64,000 bases of DNA from Kaistia sp. 32K (GCF_016629525.1 NZ_AP024269.1:3980001-4044000); one strand, 5' to 3'; shown: positions 21,153-31,738, counted from the first letter of the stretch. The notes: generated by a model not told the origin, from the sequence alone. Program-made: numbers and translations.

Positions 21153-22070
21153 CTACTGGGCCGGCGCCGTCGCCGGGGCCGCCTTCAGGGCCGGGTCGAG
21201 GATATCGACCTTGCCGTCGGTGCGGAGCTTCGAGACGGTGTCGACGAAGGTGTCGCGCAGCACGAGCTGACGGACCTGGTCCTTGACCTGGTCATAGGTC
21301 GGCAGCGGCTGCTTGCGCTTCTCGATCGACTTGATGACGTGGAAGCCGTACTGCGACTTGACCGGCTTCTCGGTGTACTTGCCGGGCTCGAGCGCGAAGG
21401 CCGCGTCCTCGAACTCCTTGATCATCTTGCCCTTGGTGAAGAAGCCGAGGTCGCCGCCCATCTTGCCCGAACCGGGGTCTTTGGACTTCTCCTGGGCGAT
21501 CTTGGCGAAGTCGCCGCCCTTGTCGAGTTCCTTGATGATGGCCTTGGCCTCGTCCTCGGTCTCGACCAGGATGTGCGCGGCGTGGACTTCCTCTTCCGGC
21601 ACGATCTTGGCGACTTCCGCCTCATAGCGCTTCTTGACCGCCTCGTCGGTGACCGCGAGGTCGACCTTGGTGCGGAAGAACTCGTTGCGGAGCGCGCGGG
21701 CGCGCAGCAGCGCCAGGCGGCGCTGGAACTCGTCGGACTTGTCGAGCCCGGCCTGCTCGGCGGCGCCCGCCATCAGGCGCAGGTCGACGAGCACGTCGAG
21801 GATCGCCTTGCGGCGCTGGTCGGGAGCGACCTTGGCCAGCTCCTCGGCGAAGTCCTCGCCGGCGAGCGTCAGGTCGGCCTCGGTGATCGGCTGGCCGTTG
21901 ACAGTGGCGAGCACCGTCTGCGGATCGACAGCCGCCGCTGCCGCTGCCGGCGCCGTGTCCTTGGCAGCCGCGTCCTGGGCCGCCGCGGGAAGCGCCATCG
22001 CCATCAGGCCGAGGACGGCCAAAGCGGGGCCGCGCAGGGCCGTCAGGGAAGATGAAACACGTGACGTCAT
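21153..22070 (-). CDS. PpiC-type (parvulin) peptidylprolyl isomerase, exported
   Basis: 305-residue periplasmic foldase. A cleavable signal peptide (hydrophobic LAVLGLMAMALPAAAQ) is followed by a helical SurA-like N-domain (VNGQPITEADL) and a parvulin domain at about residues 155-255 with VHAAHILVETEDEAKAI, GGDLGFFTKGKM and SQYGFHVIKS. It helps proteins fold or insert after Sec export, fitting its divergent placement against secA. Confidence 0.93.
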   Translation of the reverse strand: MTSRVSSSLTALRGPALAVLGLMAMALPAAAQDAAAKDTAPAAAAAAVDPQTVLATVNGQPITEADLTLAGEDFAEELAKVAPDQRRKAILDVLVDLRLMAGAAEQAGLDKSDEFQRRLALLRARALRNEFFRTKVDLAVTDEAVKKRYEAEVAKIVPEEEVHAAHILVETEDEAKAIIKELDKGGDFAKIAQEKSKDPGSGKMGGDLGFFTKGKMIKEFEDAAFALEPGKYTEKPVKSQYGFHVIKSIEKRKQPLPTYDQVKDQVRQLVLRDTFVDTVSKLRTDGKVDILDPALKAAPATAPAQ

Positions 22071-22375
22071 GGACTTGTCCTGTTCCGTTACGGAGGGATA
22101 AGTGAAGAGTACGGACTACCCGACACGATCAAGTGGGTGGATCTGCTGCAATTCCGGCATTTTCCGGGCATTGGACGTGCCGGTGCCCACGTTGACAACC
22201 ATTGTGCCCCCTCTTATCTGTCTCGGAACTCGGCGTCCAGAACGCTGTGACGTCTGGGGTGACGGCGTGCCTAGCGGTTTCCGGCCTTCGTCGCAGCCGA
22301 TGCGATCGCGCCGACAACCAATAACCCGGCGTCCATCCCACTTCGGGCGGTCCGGACCAACATCAAGGATGACCA
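22071..22375. other. divergent promoter region (PpiC gene/secA)
   Basis: 305 bases with no convincing gene. It must hold the promoters for the isomerase on the minus strand and secA on the plus strand. Confidence 0.6.
22192..22220 (+). promoter_or_regulatory. secA: candidate secA promoter
   Basis: A perfect TTGACA (22192-22197) is followed after 17 bases by TATCTG (22215-22220). The -10 match is only partial. It lies about 155 bases before the secA start. Confidence 0.4.
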
Positions 22376-25093
22376 ATGGTCGGTCTCGGCTCGCTCGCGC
22401 GCAAAATCTTCGGCTCCGCCAATGACCGCCGCGTCAAGGGCTACCGCCCGAAGGTCGCGCAGATCAACGCGCTGGAAGACGAGCTGTCGAAGCTCTCCGA
22501 CGACGAGCTCCGCGCTCGCACCGAACAGTTCAAGCGCGAGATCGCGGCCGGCAAGTCGGTCGACGATCTGCTGATCCCCGCCTTCGCCACCGTCCGCGAA
22601 GGCGCCAAGCGCGCGCTCGGCATGCGTCATTTCGACGTCCAGCTGATCGGCGGCATGGTTCTGAACGACGGCTCGATCTCGGAAATGAAGACGGGCGAAG
22701 GCAAGACGCTGGTGGCGACGCTGCCCGTCTACCTGAACGCGCTCACCGGCAAGGGCGTGCACGTCGTCACCGTGAACGACTACCTCGCCAGCCGCGACGC
22801 CGAATGGATGGGCAAGCTCTACCGCTTCCTCGGCCTGTCGGTCGGCGTCATCGTGCACGGCCTCGACGACGACCAGCGCCGCGCGGCCTATGCCTGCGAC
22901 ATCACCTACGGCACCAACAACGAGTACGGCTTCGATTATCTGCGCGATAACATGAAGTACGAGCTCGGCCAGATGGTGCAGCGCCCGCATCATTACGCGA
23001 TCGTCGACGAAGTCGACTCGATCCTGATCGACGAGGCGCGCACGCCGCTGATCATCTCCGGCCCGCTCGACGACCGCTCGGAGCTCTACAACACGATCGA
23101 CGCGTTCATTCCGCGCCTCGAGCCGGAAGATTACGAGATCGACGAGAAGCAGCGCACCGCGAGCTTCACCGAGGCCGGCAACGAGAAGCTCGAGCAGCTT
23201 CTGACCGAGGCGGGCCTGCTCAAGGGTGAATCCCTCTACGACGTCGAGAACGTCACCGTCGTGCACCACATCAACCAGGGCCTCCGGGCGCACCGGCTGT
23301 TCCAGCGCGACAAGGACTACATCGTCAAGGACGACGAGGTCGTCATCATCGACGAGTTCACCGGCCGCATGATGCCCGGCCGCCGTTATTCGGAAGGCCT
23401 GCACCAGGCGCTGGAGGCGAAGGAACACGTCAAGATCCAGCCGGAAAACCAGACGCTGGCCTCGATCACGTTCCAGAACTATTTCCGCATGTACGAGAAG
23501 CTGGCCGGCATGACCGGCACGGCGCAGACGGAAGCGGCCGAGTTCGCCGACATCTACGGCCTCGAGGTCGTCGAGATCCCGACCAACGTCCCCGTCTCGC
23601 GTATCGACGATGACGACGAGGTCTACCGGACGGCCAACGAGAAGTACAAGGCGATCATCCGCGTCATCAAGGATTGCAGCCAGCGCGGCCAGCCCGTGCT
23701 CGTCGGCACCACCTCGATCGAGAAGTCGGAACTGCTGTCGGAGCTCCTGAAGAAGGAGAAGGTGCCGCACCAGGTCCTGAACGCCCGCTATCACGAGCAG
23801 GAAGCCTATATCGTCGCCCAGGCCGGCGTGCCCGGCGCCGTCACCATCGCGACGAACATGGCCGGCCGCGGTACCGACATCAAGCTCGGCGGCAACCTCG
23901 AGATGCGCATCGAGCGCGAGCTCGGCGAGGTTCTCGACGAGACCGAGCGCGACCGCCGCATCGAAGAGATCAAGGCCGAGATCGCCGTCCTGAAGGACAA
24001 GGCGCTCGCCGCCGGCGGCCTCTACGTCATCGGCACCGAGCGGCATGAAAGCCGCCGCATCGACAACCAGCTGCGCGGTCGTTCCGGCCGCCAGGGCGAC
24101 CCGGGCCATTCGCACTTCTTCCTGTCTCTGCAGGACGATCTGATGCGCATCTTCGGCTCCGAGCGCATGGACGGCATGCTGCAGAAGCTCGGCCTCAAGG
24201 AGGACGAGGCGATCGTCCATCCCTGGATCAACCGGGCGCTGGAGAAGGCGCAGCAGAAGGTCGAGGCGCGCAACTTCGACATCCGCAAGAACCTGCTCAA
24301 ATACGACGACGTCATGAACGACCAGCGCAAGGTCATCTTCGACCAGCGCATCGAGCTGATGGCCGAGGAAGACGTCGCCTCCACCGTCGACGACATGCGC
24401 AACGAGGTGATCGCCGGTCTCGTCGCCAAGCACATCCCGGAAAAGGCCTATCCCGAGCAGTGGGACGCCAAGGGCCTGCACGAGGCGCTGATCGCCGCCG
24501 TCAATCTCGACCTGCCGATCGAGGAATGGGCTGGCGAGGACGGCATCGCCGACGCCGAGGTGCTGGAGCGCGTGCAGAAGGCCGGCGACGAGGCGGCAGC
24601 TGCCCGCACCGAGCGCTTCTCGCCGACCGTCATGCGCCAGGTCGAGAAAGCCGTGCTGCTGCAGACGCTCGACCATCTGTGGCGCGAGCACCTGGTCACG
24701 CTCGACCATCTGCGCCAGGTCATCGGCTTCCGCGGCTACGCCCAGCGCGACCCGCTGAACGAGTACAAGACGGAATCCTTCGAGCTGTTCCAGAGCATGC
24801 TGCAGAGCCTGCGCGAGGCCGTCACGGCGCAGATGATGCGCGTCGAGATCATGCAGTCGCCGCCGCTGGCGCCGGACGATGTCGACGACATCCAGGCGCT
24901 GCATCTCGATCCGCTCTCGGGCGAGAACGAGTTCGACCAGCCGCTGCTGCAGAACGCCGACGCCGCCGCCGGCTTCGCAGCACTCGGCGTCGATCCGAAC
25001 GACCCGACGACCTGGGGCCGCCTGCAGCGCAACGCCCCCTGCCCCTGCGGCTCCGGCAAGAAGTTCAAGCACTGCCACGGCAAGCTCGCCTGA
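22376..25093 (+). CDS. secA: preprotein translocase ATPase SecA
   Basis: Motor ATPase that drives unfolded preproteins through SecYEG. 905 residues, normal length. Motifs: Walker [14 protein letters not shown], Walker [15 protein letters not shown], and [10 protein letters not shown] in the second nucleotide-binding domain. A complete C-terminal zinc motif ([14 protein letters not shown]) binds SecB and lipid. AAGGA eight bases upstream supports the ATG. It is followed at once by a strong terminator, so it is a single-gene unit. Confidence 0.98.
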   Translation: MVGLGSLARKIFGSANDRRVKGYRPKVAQINALEDELSKLSDDELRARTEQFKREIAAGKSVDDLLIPAFATVREGAKRALGMRHFDVQLIGGMVLNDGSISEMKTGEGKTLVATLPVYLNALTGKGVHVVTVNDYLASRDAEWMGKLYRFLGLSVGVIVHGLDDDQRRAAYACDITYGTNNEYGFDYLRDNMKYELGQMVQRPHHYAIVDEVDSILIDEARTPLIISGPLDDRSELYNTIDAFIPRLEPEDYEIDEKQRTASFTEAGNEKLEQLLTEAGLLKGESLYDVENVTVVHHINQGLRAHRLFQRDKDYIVKDDEVVIIDEFTGRMMPGRRYSEGLHQALEAKEHVKIQPENQTLASITFQNYFRMYEKLAGMTGTAQTEAAEFADIYGLEVVEIPTNVPVSRIDDDDEVYRTANEKYKAIIRVIKDCSQRGQPVLVGTTSIEKSELLSELLKKEKVPHQVLNARYHEQEAYIVAQAGVPGAVTIATNMAGRGTDIKLGGNLEMRIERELGEVLDETERDRRIEEIKAEIAVLKDKALAAGGLYVIGTERHESRRIDNQLRGRSGRQGDPGHSHFFLSLQDDLMRIFGSERMDGMLQKLGLKEDEAIVHPWINRALEKAQQKVEARNFDIRKNLLKYDDVMNDQRKVIFDQRIELMAEEDVASTVDDMRNEVIAGLVAKHIPEKAYPEQWDAKGLHEALIAAVNLDLPIEEWAGEDGIADAEVLERVQKAGDEAAAARTERFSPTVMRQVEKAVLLQTLDHLWREHLVTLDHLRQVIGFRGYAQRDPLNEYKTESFELFQSMLQSLREAVTAQMMRVEIMQSPPLAPDDVDDIQALHLDPLSGENEFDQPLLQNADAAAGFAALGVDPNDPTTWGRLQRNAPCPCGSGKKFKHCHGKLA

Positions 25094-25120
25094 GGCAGCG
25101 CCCTTCGCGGTCAATACAAA

Positions 25121-25157
25121 AGCCCGGCATCCGCGATGCCGGGCTTTTTTTGTTTTT
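25121..25157 (+). terminator. rho-independent terminator of secA
   Basis: Ten-base arms AGCCCGGCAT and ATGCCGGGCT around a five-base loop, followed by a long T-run broken by one G. Confidence 0.93.
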
Positions 25158-25241
25158 GGGGGCTTAGGCCCGAGCCCCACGCCGGAGCGTTGCGGGCCTT
25201 CGACGGAAGGGGGAAGACCACGCCGGCAGACCACCCTCCGC

Positions 25242-25385
25242 CGTCATCCCTGCGAAAGCAGGGATCCATCCATCCGCCGCACAAGTCCAACCGGGCGGAT
25301 ACGGCCGACCGGAGCACGAGTCGCATCGGGGAGGCGGAGCCCGACGGCGAGGTTTATGGATCCCTGCTTTCGCAGGGATGACGGC
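25242..25385. repeat. inverted pair of type A palindromic elements
   Basis: Two copies of a roughly 30-base element with core CCCTGCGAAAGCAGGG flanked by GTCAT and ATCCA, facing each other at about 25242-25276 and 25357-25385. Further type A copies are near 25782, 31611 and, diverged, 48571, 58111 and 58190. Confidence 0.85.
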
Positions 25386-25469
25386 GAGGGTGGGACGCCG
25401 CCGATGCCAATACCGTCCGGTTCCGAGCGGGCTTGTTTCAAACGCCACAATGGCCGAAGGAGGCCCTTC

Positions 25470-25625
25470 GCCTCTCCCATGGGGAGAGGTCGACGGCCGA
25501 AGGCCGGCGGGTGAGGGGTTGCGGCCTCGAAGGTCCGGCTCCCGACGGGCGGAGCGTCATCCGGACGGTTCCCTACCCCCTCACCCGGCCCTGCGGGCCG
25601 ACCTCTCCCCATGGGAGAGGTGAGG
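25470..25625. repeat. type B composite palindromic element, copy 1
   Basis: About 155 bases bounded by inverted ends CCTCTCCCATGGGGAGAGG and CCTCTCCCCATGGGAGAGG. The interior keeps CGACGGCC, GGCGGGTGAGGGG, CCGGACGGTTCCC and CCCCTCACCC. It is diverged in its middle relative to the two copies near 31.4 and 31.8 kb. Confidence 0.85.
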
Positions 25626-25678
25626 TCCGCGACGCGAACGGCAACGCAGTTGGCTTACCGTTCGCCCCACACACCGGC

Positions 25679-25812
25679 GTCATCCCGGGCTTGATCCGGG
25701 ATCCATTCAGCCGAGGCGTACGGAGGCTCCCCGGTGCACCCGCGCACAGCCGGGAGCTCGGGCTCCCTATGCCCAGGCTGTATGGATTCCTGCTTTCGCA
25801 GGAATGACGGAG
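25679..25812. repeat. type D and type A palindromic elements
   Basis: A type D element (CATCCCGGGC and ATCCGGGATCCATTCA arms) at 25679-25715 and an inverted type A copy at 25782-25812. They end 40 bases from the 3' end of the L,D-transpeptidase gene, so the whole gap 25158-25852 is mostly repeat sequence. Confidence 0.8.
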
Positions 25813-25852
25813 AGGGTGGTGACCGACGGAGACCTGCGAGAAAATGCCCGCC

Positions 25853-27076
25853 TTACGACGGCTGGCGCTTCTTGAACTTGTCCCAGAAGCCCGGCTTCTT
25901 TTCGGCGGCGGCGGGCGCGGCGGCCGGCTCCGCGGTCAGGCGGACCGGCGAGGGTACGGGGAGCGGCATGCCGGGGGCCGGGACGCCGCCGATCGCCATT
26001 GAGGCGGCGTTGCCCTCGACGACGACGGGCGTCGCGAAGGCGGCCGGCGCCGCGGCGACGGTGGCAGCGTCGGCCGAGGCCTGGCGGGCGGCGAAGTCAG
26101 CCGCCGCCTTGGAGGCGTCGATCTTGGAGGCGTCGACCTTCGCGGCCGCGACCTGGTCCTGGCCGTCGAGCTTGCTGGACATGGCCAGGAAGACCTGCTG
26201 GTCCCTGCCCTGCTTCTGCTTGACCGCCGCGTCCAGCCATTCCGGCACGCGCATGTCGGTCGGGCAGGCCGAGGTCGGGTTCAGCTTGCCGCTGGTGTCG
26301 ACGTTGAAGACGTAGCGCTTGTCGCAGACGCCGACGACCGGCGGCTTGCGCGTCACCTCGAAATGGTCGTTGCCGTCCTTCAGCATCTGCCAGAACGACA
26401 TGTTCGGGTCGTTGCGGTGACGCGCCATGTTCTCCGGCGTCATGCGGAACGGGTAGAGATTGACCTCGAAGGAGCGCTGGCCGCCGAGGAAGGAATCGCG
26501 GGCGAGCCAGTAGATCTCGCCGGCGGATTCGTCGGTCATCGAATAGCAGCCGGCCGACGAGCAGGCGCCATGCACCATCAGGCTGTTGCCAGTGCGCCCC
26601 CAGGCGTCGTCATAGGCATTCGGAAAGCCGATGTTGAACGACAGGTAGTATTTGGAGTTCGGGTTCATCTGGCCGGGCTTGACCGTATAGAAGCCCTCCG
26701 GCGCCTGCCGGTCGCCTTCCTTGACCTTGGGGCCGAGCTTGCCGGACCATTTGCAGATCGAATAGGTCTTGAGCAGGCCGTAGGTGCCGTCGCGGCGCTG
26801 CTTCCAGACCTCGAATTCGGAGGTTTCCTTGAAGGAGCGGATGTAGATCGGCGCCTTCGGATCCATGTTGAGCTGCTCCATCTTCGCCTTCAACTTGGCG
26901 GGGAGCGGCTTCATGTGCTTGGGAACGCCGGCATCCTGGCAGGCGGCGAGCGCCAGACCCGCCACGACCACCAGGGCGGCCTTGCGGAGGCGCGAAAAAA
27001 GCACGGAACCCAAAAACGCGGAAACGGACGACCCGGAACCCGACGACGCGAACACTGACGATCCGAAAACTGACAT
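25853..27076 (-). CDS. YafK-type L,D-transpeptidase family lipoprotein
   Basis: About 407 residues. A hydrophobic N-terminus with lipobox LALAAC predicts a lipoprotein. The catalytic L,D-transpeptidase motif is HGACSSAGCYSM, with nucleophile Cys, preceded by APEGFYTVKPGQMNPNS. Relatives cross-link peptidoglycan or cut its links to lipoprotein, so either role is possible. The C-terminal third is Ala-rich and low-complexity. The N-terminus before the signal is an odd Ser/Gly/Val stretch; the ATG at 27076 is my choice, but an internal GTG just before the RLRKAALVVVAG hydrophobic run would give a more normal signal peptide. accA lies upstream on the same strand. Confidence 0.85.
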   Translation of the reverse strand: MSVFGSSVFASSGSGSSVSAFLGSVLFSRLRKAALVVVAGLALAACQDAGVPKHMKPLPAKLKAKMEQLNMDPKAPIYIRSFKETSEFEVWKQRRDGTYGLLKTYSICKWSGKLGPKVKEGDRQAPEGFYTVKPGQMNPNSKYYLSFNIGFPNAYDDAWGRTGNSLMVHGACSSAGCYSMTDESAGEIYWLARDSFLGGQRSFEVNLYPFRMTPENMARHRNDPNMSFWQMLKDGNDHFEVTRKPPVVGVCDKRYVFNVDTSGKLNPTSACPTDMRVPEWLDAAVKQKQGRDQQVFLAMSSKLDGQDQVAAAKVDASKIDASKAAADFAARQASADAATVAAAPAAFATPVVVEGNAASMAIGGVPAPGMPLPVPSPVRLTAEPAAAPAAAEKKPGFWDKFKKRQPS

Positions 27077-27207
27077 GGACACCCCTGTGGAGCCCTCGCC
27101 CGATGCGCGCCGTGCTCCATCCCGTCTCTTAAGCGACCGCACGTCCCGTTGGGGGACGTGCAGATCGAATCAAATGCTCTTTAAGCTGGAAGACGGGCAG
27201 AATCGTG

Positions 27208-28161
27208 TCAAAGCGTCCGGCCGATCGCGAGAAACTTCTCGCGACGCTGGCGCTTGATGTCGGCCTCGGACTGGCCCTCGAACGCCGCCAGCGCCTGCTC
27301 GATCGCCTGGCCGGTCGCGTCGATCGCGGCGTCCGGCTCGCGGTGGGCTCCGCCCATCGGCTCGGGGATGATCTCGTCGATGACGTTGAAGCGGAACAGA
27401 TCCTGCGCCGTGATCTTCATGTTGGTCGCGGCGTCCTGCGCGCGGCTGCCGTCGCGCCAGAGGATCGAGGCGGCGCCTTCCGGCGAGATCACGCTGTAGA
27501 TCGAATGCTCGAGCATCAGCACGCGATTCGCGGTCGCGATCGCGATCGCGCCGCCGGAGCCGCCCTCGCCGATGATGACGGAGACGTTCGGCGTGCCGAG
27601 ACCCAGCGCCGCCTCGGTCGAGCGCGCGATCGCCTCAGCCTGGCCGCGTTCCTCGGCGTCAATGCCGGGATAGGCGCCGGCGGTGTCGACCAGCGCGATC
27701 ACCGGAAGCGAGAAGCGCTCGGCCAGTTCCATGATGCGCACGGCCTTGCGGTAGCCCTCGGGCCGGGCCATGCCGAAATTGTGGCGCAGCCGGCTCTCGG
27801 TGTCATGGCCCTTCTCCTGGCCCATGACGGCGACCGGGCGACCACGGAAACGGCCGAAACCGGCGAGGATCGCCTGGTCTTCGCCGAACTTGCGGTCGCC
27901 GGCGAGCGGCGTGAAATCGGTGATCAGCCGCTTGGCGTAGTCGACGAAGTGCGGCCGGTCGGGATGGCGCGCGACCTGCGTCTTCTGCCAGGGCGTCAGC
28001 TTGGCGTAGATGTCGGCGAGGGCCTGGCCGGCCTTCACCTCGAGCTTGGCGATCTCGTCACCGACCGCGACGGCGTCACCCTTCTCTGCCAGGGCGCGCA
28101 GTTCCTGCACCTTGCCCTGGAGATCGGCGACGGGTTTTTCGAATTCAAGAAAGGTTCGCAT
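27208..28161 (-). CDS. accA: acetyl-CoA carboxylase carboxyltransferase subunit alpha
   Basis: Cytosolic subunit that with AccD moves carboxyl from biotin-BCCP to acetyl-CoA, making malonyl-CoA for fatty acids. 317 residues, the family norm. Motifs include RHPDRPHFVDY, DTAGAYPGIDAEERGQAEAIA and IGEGGSGGAIAI. The start MRTFLEFEKPV matches the family N-terminus; the frame opens seven codons earlier. xerD lies 127 bases upstream and the transpeptidase gene about 130 bases downstream on the same strand. Confidence 0.97.
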   Translation of the reverse strand: MRTFLEFEKPVADLQGKVQELRALAEKGDAVAVGDEIAKLEVKAGQALADIYAKLTPWQKTQVARHPDRPHFVDYAKRLITDFTPLAGDRKFGEDQAILAGFGRFRGRPVAVMGQEKGHDTESRLRHNFGMARPEGYRKAVRIMELAERFSLPVIALVDTAGAYPGIDAEERGQAEAIARSTEAALGLGTPNVSVIIGEGGSGGAIAIATANRVLMLEHSIYSVISPEGAASILWRDGSRAQDAATNMKITAQDLFRFNVIDEIIPEPMGGAHREPDAAIDATGQAIEQALAAFEGQSEADIKRQRREKFLAIGRTL

Positions 28162-28288
28162 CCAGACCTTCAAGCCGTACAAACATGGCTTAGTGTGGGC
28201 GGCCGGATAGACCTCCCCGAAAGTGGGCGCACACTGGCTGCAAGCCCCGGCGGTGTCAAGTTGACCCTACCGTCAGGCGTGACTTCGA

Positions 28289-29263
28289 TCACGATTTTGC
28301 CAGCGGATGGTGCTCGGCGACGAGCGCGCGCAGCCGCTCCTCCAGCACATGCGTATAGATCTGTGTCGTCGAGATGTCGGCGTGGCCGAGCAATTGCTGC
28401 ACGATGCGGAGGTCGGCGCCGTTCTGCAGCAGGTGACTTGCAAAGGCATGGCGCAGCACATGCGGGGACACGCGCGAGGCCGGAATGCCGGCGGCGACGG
28501 CGAGATCCTTCAGGTCGCGGGCAAAAGCCTGGCGGGTCAGCGTGCCGCTGTCGCCGAAGGAGGGAAACAGCCACTGGCCGCTCGGCGCCTTGCCCTCGTG
28601 CTCGCGCCGCAGCGCCATGTAGCGGGCGATCGCCTCGCGGGCGCGGCCCGTCAGCGGCACCATGCGCTCCTTGCTGCCCTTGCCGCGCACGATCAGCACG
28701 CGGAGATCGGCCCGCGCCGCCGACGAAGGCAGCGCCACCAGCTCGGAAACACGCATGCCGGACGCATAGAGTGTCTCGAGCAGGGCGGCGAGGCGGGCGG
28801 CCCGCAGCGCCGCGCCGGAGGTTTTCGCCGCGCCGACATTCGTCTCGGCGGTGGCGAGCAGCCGGTCGACCTCCGCCTCCGACAGCACCTTAGGGATCGG
28901 CACCTTGCGCTTCGGCCCCTCGACGATGCCGGAGGGATCGTCGGCGCGCACGCCTTCGGAAAACAGGAAGCGATGCAATTGGCGCAGCGCCGAGAGCCGG
29001 CGCGCGGCCGACGAGGCGGCGAAGCCGCGCACCTCGAGATCGACCAGATAGGCGCGGACGTCGGCGAGCGTCGCCCGCTCGAAATCGAGCCGGTGGCCGA
29101 CGAGGAAATCGGCATAGTCCTCGAGGTCGCGGCGATAGGAGGAGAGCGTATGCGGCGAGGCGCCCCGCTCGGCGCTCATCATCTCGAGAAAGGCTTCGAG
29201 GTGGTGCAGCCCGGCGAGCGAGCGAGCGCCCTTCGATTTCGCGGCCATCTTCTCGGCCATCAT
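28289..29263 (-). CDS. xerD: tyrosine recombinase XerD
   Basis: Site-specific recombinase that with XerC resolves chromosome dimers at dif. 324 residues: an N-terminal SAM-like core-binding domain and a C-terminal catalytic domain with Arg (SGMRVSELV), Lys (GKGSKER), His-x-x-Arg ([10 protein letters not shown]), His ([11 protein letters not shown]) and nucleophile Tyr (IYTH). Its ATG overlaps the stop of a 49-codon membrane gene by four bases. No dif-like site was noticed here. Confidence 0.93.
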   Translation of the reverse strand: MMAEKMAAKSKGARSLAGLHHLEAFLEMMSAERGASPHTLSSYRRDLEDYADFLVGHRLDFERATLADVRAYLVDLEVRGFAASSAARRLSALRQLHRFLFSEGVRADDPSGIVEGPKRKVPIPKVLSEAEVDRLLATAETNVGAAKTSGAALRAARLAALLETLYASGMRVSELVALPSSAARADLRVLIVRGKGSKERMVPLTGRAREAIARYMALRREHEGKAPSGQWLFPSFGDSGTLTRQAFARDLKDLAVAAGIPASRVSPHVLRHAFASHLLQNGADLRIVQQLLGHADISTTQIYTHVLEERLRALVAEHHPLAKS

Positions 29264-29409
29264 GGCTCCCGCAGCAATTTGTCGGTCGGCACCCGGATCG
29301 TGATCTCGCGCGGCGTCGGCTCGACATAGTTCGCCAGCACGAACACGATCGCATAGCCGGCGAGCGCGAGCAGGATGCAGGCGGCGATGAAGCGCGACAA
29401 GGTCGGCAT
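29260..29409 (-). CDS. small single-pass membrane protein upstream of xerD
   Basis: 49-codon gene. A short basic N-terminus (MPTLSRF) leads into one transmembrane helix ([19 protein letters not shown]), then a 20-residue tail predicted outside the membrane, ending in [10 protein letters not shown]. Its TGA overlaps the xerD ATG as ATGA, which suggests translational coupling. GC-rich third positions and the exact junction argue that it is real. Function unknown. Confidence 0.75.
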   Translation of the reverse strand: MPTLSRFIAACILLALAGYAIVFVLANYVEPTPREITIRVPTDKLLREP

Positions 29410-29628
29410 GAACCGGTCCCGGACCTTTGGAATAGTGGTTCTCTGGTTATGGCCGTGGCGGGGCGTCGATGGCAAGCGCGGCGCGATGGCCGGGGCGGAG
29501 CGGCCCGCCGGCCCGGTCCGAAGCGCTTTTGGGCGCTCTCCTCCCCATTCGCCGCCGCCCGCATGCTTGACAGCATCGCCCGCGTCCGGTTCTACCTCGG
29601 CAGAGGCCGGACGAGGAGCTGCGGAACC

Positions 29629-30234
29629 ATGATTGAGAGCATTGTTCCAGAGAATGAGAGCATCGCAGCCGGGGCGGACCTGATCGACCGCCTGGGTCCG
29701 CGCGCCATCGTGCTGGTCGGACTGATGGGCGCCGGCAAGACCTCCGTCGGCAAGCGCATCGCCGCCAAGCTGCACCTGCCCTTCATCGACGCCGACGCAG
29801 AGATCGAGAAGGCGGCCGACGCCACCATTCCCGAGATCTTCGCCCAGCACGGCGAGGCCTATTTTCGCGACGGCGAGCGGCGGGTGATCAAACGCCTGCT
29901 CGACGGCACCCCGAAGGTGCTGGCAACCGGCGGCGGCGCCTTCATGAACGAGGAGACGCGCGCGGCGATCCTCGGCGGCGCCGTCTCGATCTGGCTGCGC
30001 GCCGAGCTCGACGTGCTGATGGCGCGCGTGCGCAAGCGCGCCAACCGGCCGCTGCTGCAGAACCCCGATCCCGAAGGCACGATGCGCCGGCTGATGGCCG
30101 AGCGCGACCCCGTCTATGCCGCGGCGAACATCCACATCCTGTCGCGCGACGTGACCCACGAGGTCGTCGCCGACGAAACCATCGAAGCCCTGCTCGCCTT
30201 CCTGGCGGCCGAGACGCCTACCGAGGAATCCTGA
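29629..30234 (+). CDS. aroK: shikimate kinase
   Basis: Phosphorylates shikimate at O3 in the chorismate pathway. 201 residues: P-loop [12 protein letters not shown], shikimate-binding DADAEIEK and the central ATGGGAFM motif, plus the lid region NRPLLQ. The open frame runs 60 codons upstream, but that part reads like the promoter region shared with the divergent xerD leader gene. I chose ATG 29629, with GAGGAG about 11 bases before it; ATG 29563 is an alternative. aroB starts four bases after its stop. Confidence 0.94.
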   Translation: MIESIVPENESIAAGADLIDRLGPRAIVLVGLMGAGKTSVGKRIAAKLHLPFIDADAEIEKAADATIPEIFAQHGEAYFRDGERRVIKRLLDGTPKVLATGGGAFMNEETRAAILGGAVSIWLRAELDVLMARVRKRANRPLLQNPDPEGTMRRLMAERDPVYAAANIHILSRDVTHEVVADETIEALLAFLAAETPTEES

Positions 30235-30238
30235 TCCC

Positions 30239-31363
30239 ATGACCGCAGACGCCGCCGCCATCACCTCGGTTCCGGTCGCGCTGGGCAGCCGCGCCTACGA
30301 CATCCTGATCGGCCGCGGCCTCCTCGCCGATGCCGGACGCGCCATCGCGGAGCGCCTGCCCAATGTCCGCGCGGCCGTCGTCACCGACGAGACCGTCGCC
30401 GGCCTGCATCTGGCCCAGCTCACCGCCTCGCTCGACGCCGCCGGCATTCCGAGCGTGCCGATCGTCGTCGCGCCCGGCGAAGGCTCGAAGAATTTCCAGA
30501 CGCTGGAGACGGTCACCCGCGCCATTCTCGGCGCGCGGCTGGAGCGCGGCGACATCGTCATCGCGTTCGGCGGCGGCGTTGTCGGCGATTTGACCGGCTT
30601 CGCGGCGGCGATCGCCCGGCGCGGCATGCGCTTCGTCCAGATCCCGACCTCGCTGCTCGCCCAGGTCGACAGCTCCGTCGGCGGCAAGACCGGCATCAAC
30701 ACCGCCGAGGGCAAGAACCTCGTCGGCGCCTTCCACCAGCCCGACCTCGTCATCGCCGATACGGGGATTCTGGACACGCTTAGCCCTCGCGAGTTCCGCG
30801 CCGGCTATGCCGAAGTGGCAAAATACGGCCTGATCGACGACGCCGGCTTCTTCGCTTGGCTGGAGCAGAACTGGCAGGGCATCCTTTCCGGCGGACCGGA
30901 GCGCGAACACGCGGTGGCGACGAGCTGCCGCGCCAAGGCCAAGGTGGTGGCGGCCGACGAGCACGAGACCGGCGAGCGGGCGCTTCTCAATCTCGGCCAC
31001 ACCTTCGGCCACGCGCTCGAATCGGCCACCGGCTATTCGCAGCGCCTCGTGCATGGCGAGGGCGTCGCCATCGGCATGGTGCTGGCGCATCAGTTCTCGG
31101 CGCGCATGAACCTCTGTTCGCCGGACGACGGCGTCCGCGTCGAGGCGCATCTGAAGGCGGTCGGCCTGCCGACGCGCCTTTCCGACATCCCGGGCGAGCT
31201 GCCGGACGCGGACGGGCTGATGAAGCTGATCGCGCAGGACAAGAAGGTCTCGCGCGGCACGCTGACCTTCATCCTGACCCGCGGCGTCGGTCAGGCCTTC
31301 ATCGCCAAGGACGTCCCCCCGGCGGCGGTCCAGGCGTTTCTTACGGACAAGCTGGCGGGCTGA
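30239..31363 (+). CDS. aroB: 3-dehydroquinate synthase
   Basis: Converts DAHP to 3-dehydroquinate, the second step toward chorismate, using NAD and a divalent metal. 374 residues. NAD and substrate motifs include [13 protein letters not shown] and [19 protein letters not shown]; metal ligands lie in E(V)[15 protein letters not shown] and HGEGVAIGM. It forms a tight aroK-aroB pair, a common bacterial operon. It is followed by repeat-rich sequence without a clear terminator. Confidence 0.97.
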   Translation: MTADAAAITSVPVALGSRAYDILIGRGLLADAGRAIAERLPNVRAAVVTDETVAGLHLAQLTASLDAAGIPSVPIVVAPGEGSKNFQTLETVTRAILGARLERGDIVIAFGGGVVGDLTGFAAAIARRGMRFVQIPTSLLAQVDSSVGGKTGINTAEGKNLVGAFHQPDLVIADTGILDTLSPREFRAGYAEVAKYGLIDDAGFFAWLEQNWQGILSGGPEREHAVATSCRAKAKVVAADEHETGERALLNLGHTFGHALESATGYSQRLVHGEGVAIGMVLAHQFSARMNLCSPDDGVRVEAHLKAVGLPTRLSDIPGELPDADGLMKLIAQDKKVSRGTLTFILTRGVGQAFIAKDVPPAAVQAFLTDKLAG

Positions 31364-31390
31364 TTTTTCACCGAGAGGGGCAGGCCCCTC

Positions 31391-31548
31391 ACCTCTCCCA
31401 TGGGGAGAGGTCGACGGCCGCAGGCCGGCGGGTGAGGGGCTGCGGCCTCGCAGGATGATTTCCAGCGGAATGGCGCTTTATCCGGACGGTTCCCTACCCC
31501 CTCACCCGGAGCTTCGCTCCGACCTCTCCCCATGGGAGAGGTGAAGGG
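31391..31548. repeat. type B composite palindromic element, copy 2
   Basis: 158 bases, starting 27 bases after aroB. Inverted ends CCTCTCCCATGGGGAGAGG and CCTCTCCCCATGGGAGAGG. I count four mismatches to the copy at 31821-31978 with no length change, so the two look like a recent duplication or have been kept alike by conversion. Confidence 0.9.
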
Positions 31549-31610
31549 CGAGTGCACCCGGATCCTCCGCCATGTCCGTGCGCGCCCCGACATTTCTGCC
31601 CCACGCTCCC

Positions 31611-31738
31611 CGTCATTCCTGCGAAAGCAGGAATCCATCCATCCGCGCCCTCGGGGCCTCTTCGCGCCAAGCCTCCCTGCAGCGTTCACCCGGAAAAATG
31701 GATCCCGGGTCGGGGCCCGGGATGACGGCGAGGGTGTG
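31611..31738. repeat. type A and type D palindromic elements between the two type B copies
   Basis: A type A element at 31611-31645 (core TTCCTGCGAAAGCAGGAA) and an inverted type D element at 31697-31735 (GGATCCCGGGTC and GCCCGGGATGACG). Together with the flanking type B copies they fill most of the gap between aroB and bolA. Confidence 0.82.

Noticed and set aside
22271..25234. A 987-codon open frame antisense to secA
   Set aside because: Translation is low-complexity Val/Asp/Leu-rich sequence typical of the reverse complement of GC-rich coding DNA. secA is certain.
25242..25812. Regularly spaced palindromes that might be taken for a CRISPR array
   Set aside because: Repeats are inverted, differ in type and length, have no constant spacer size, and no cas genes are near.
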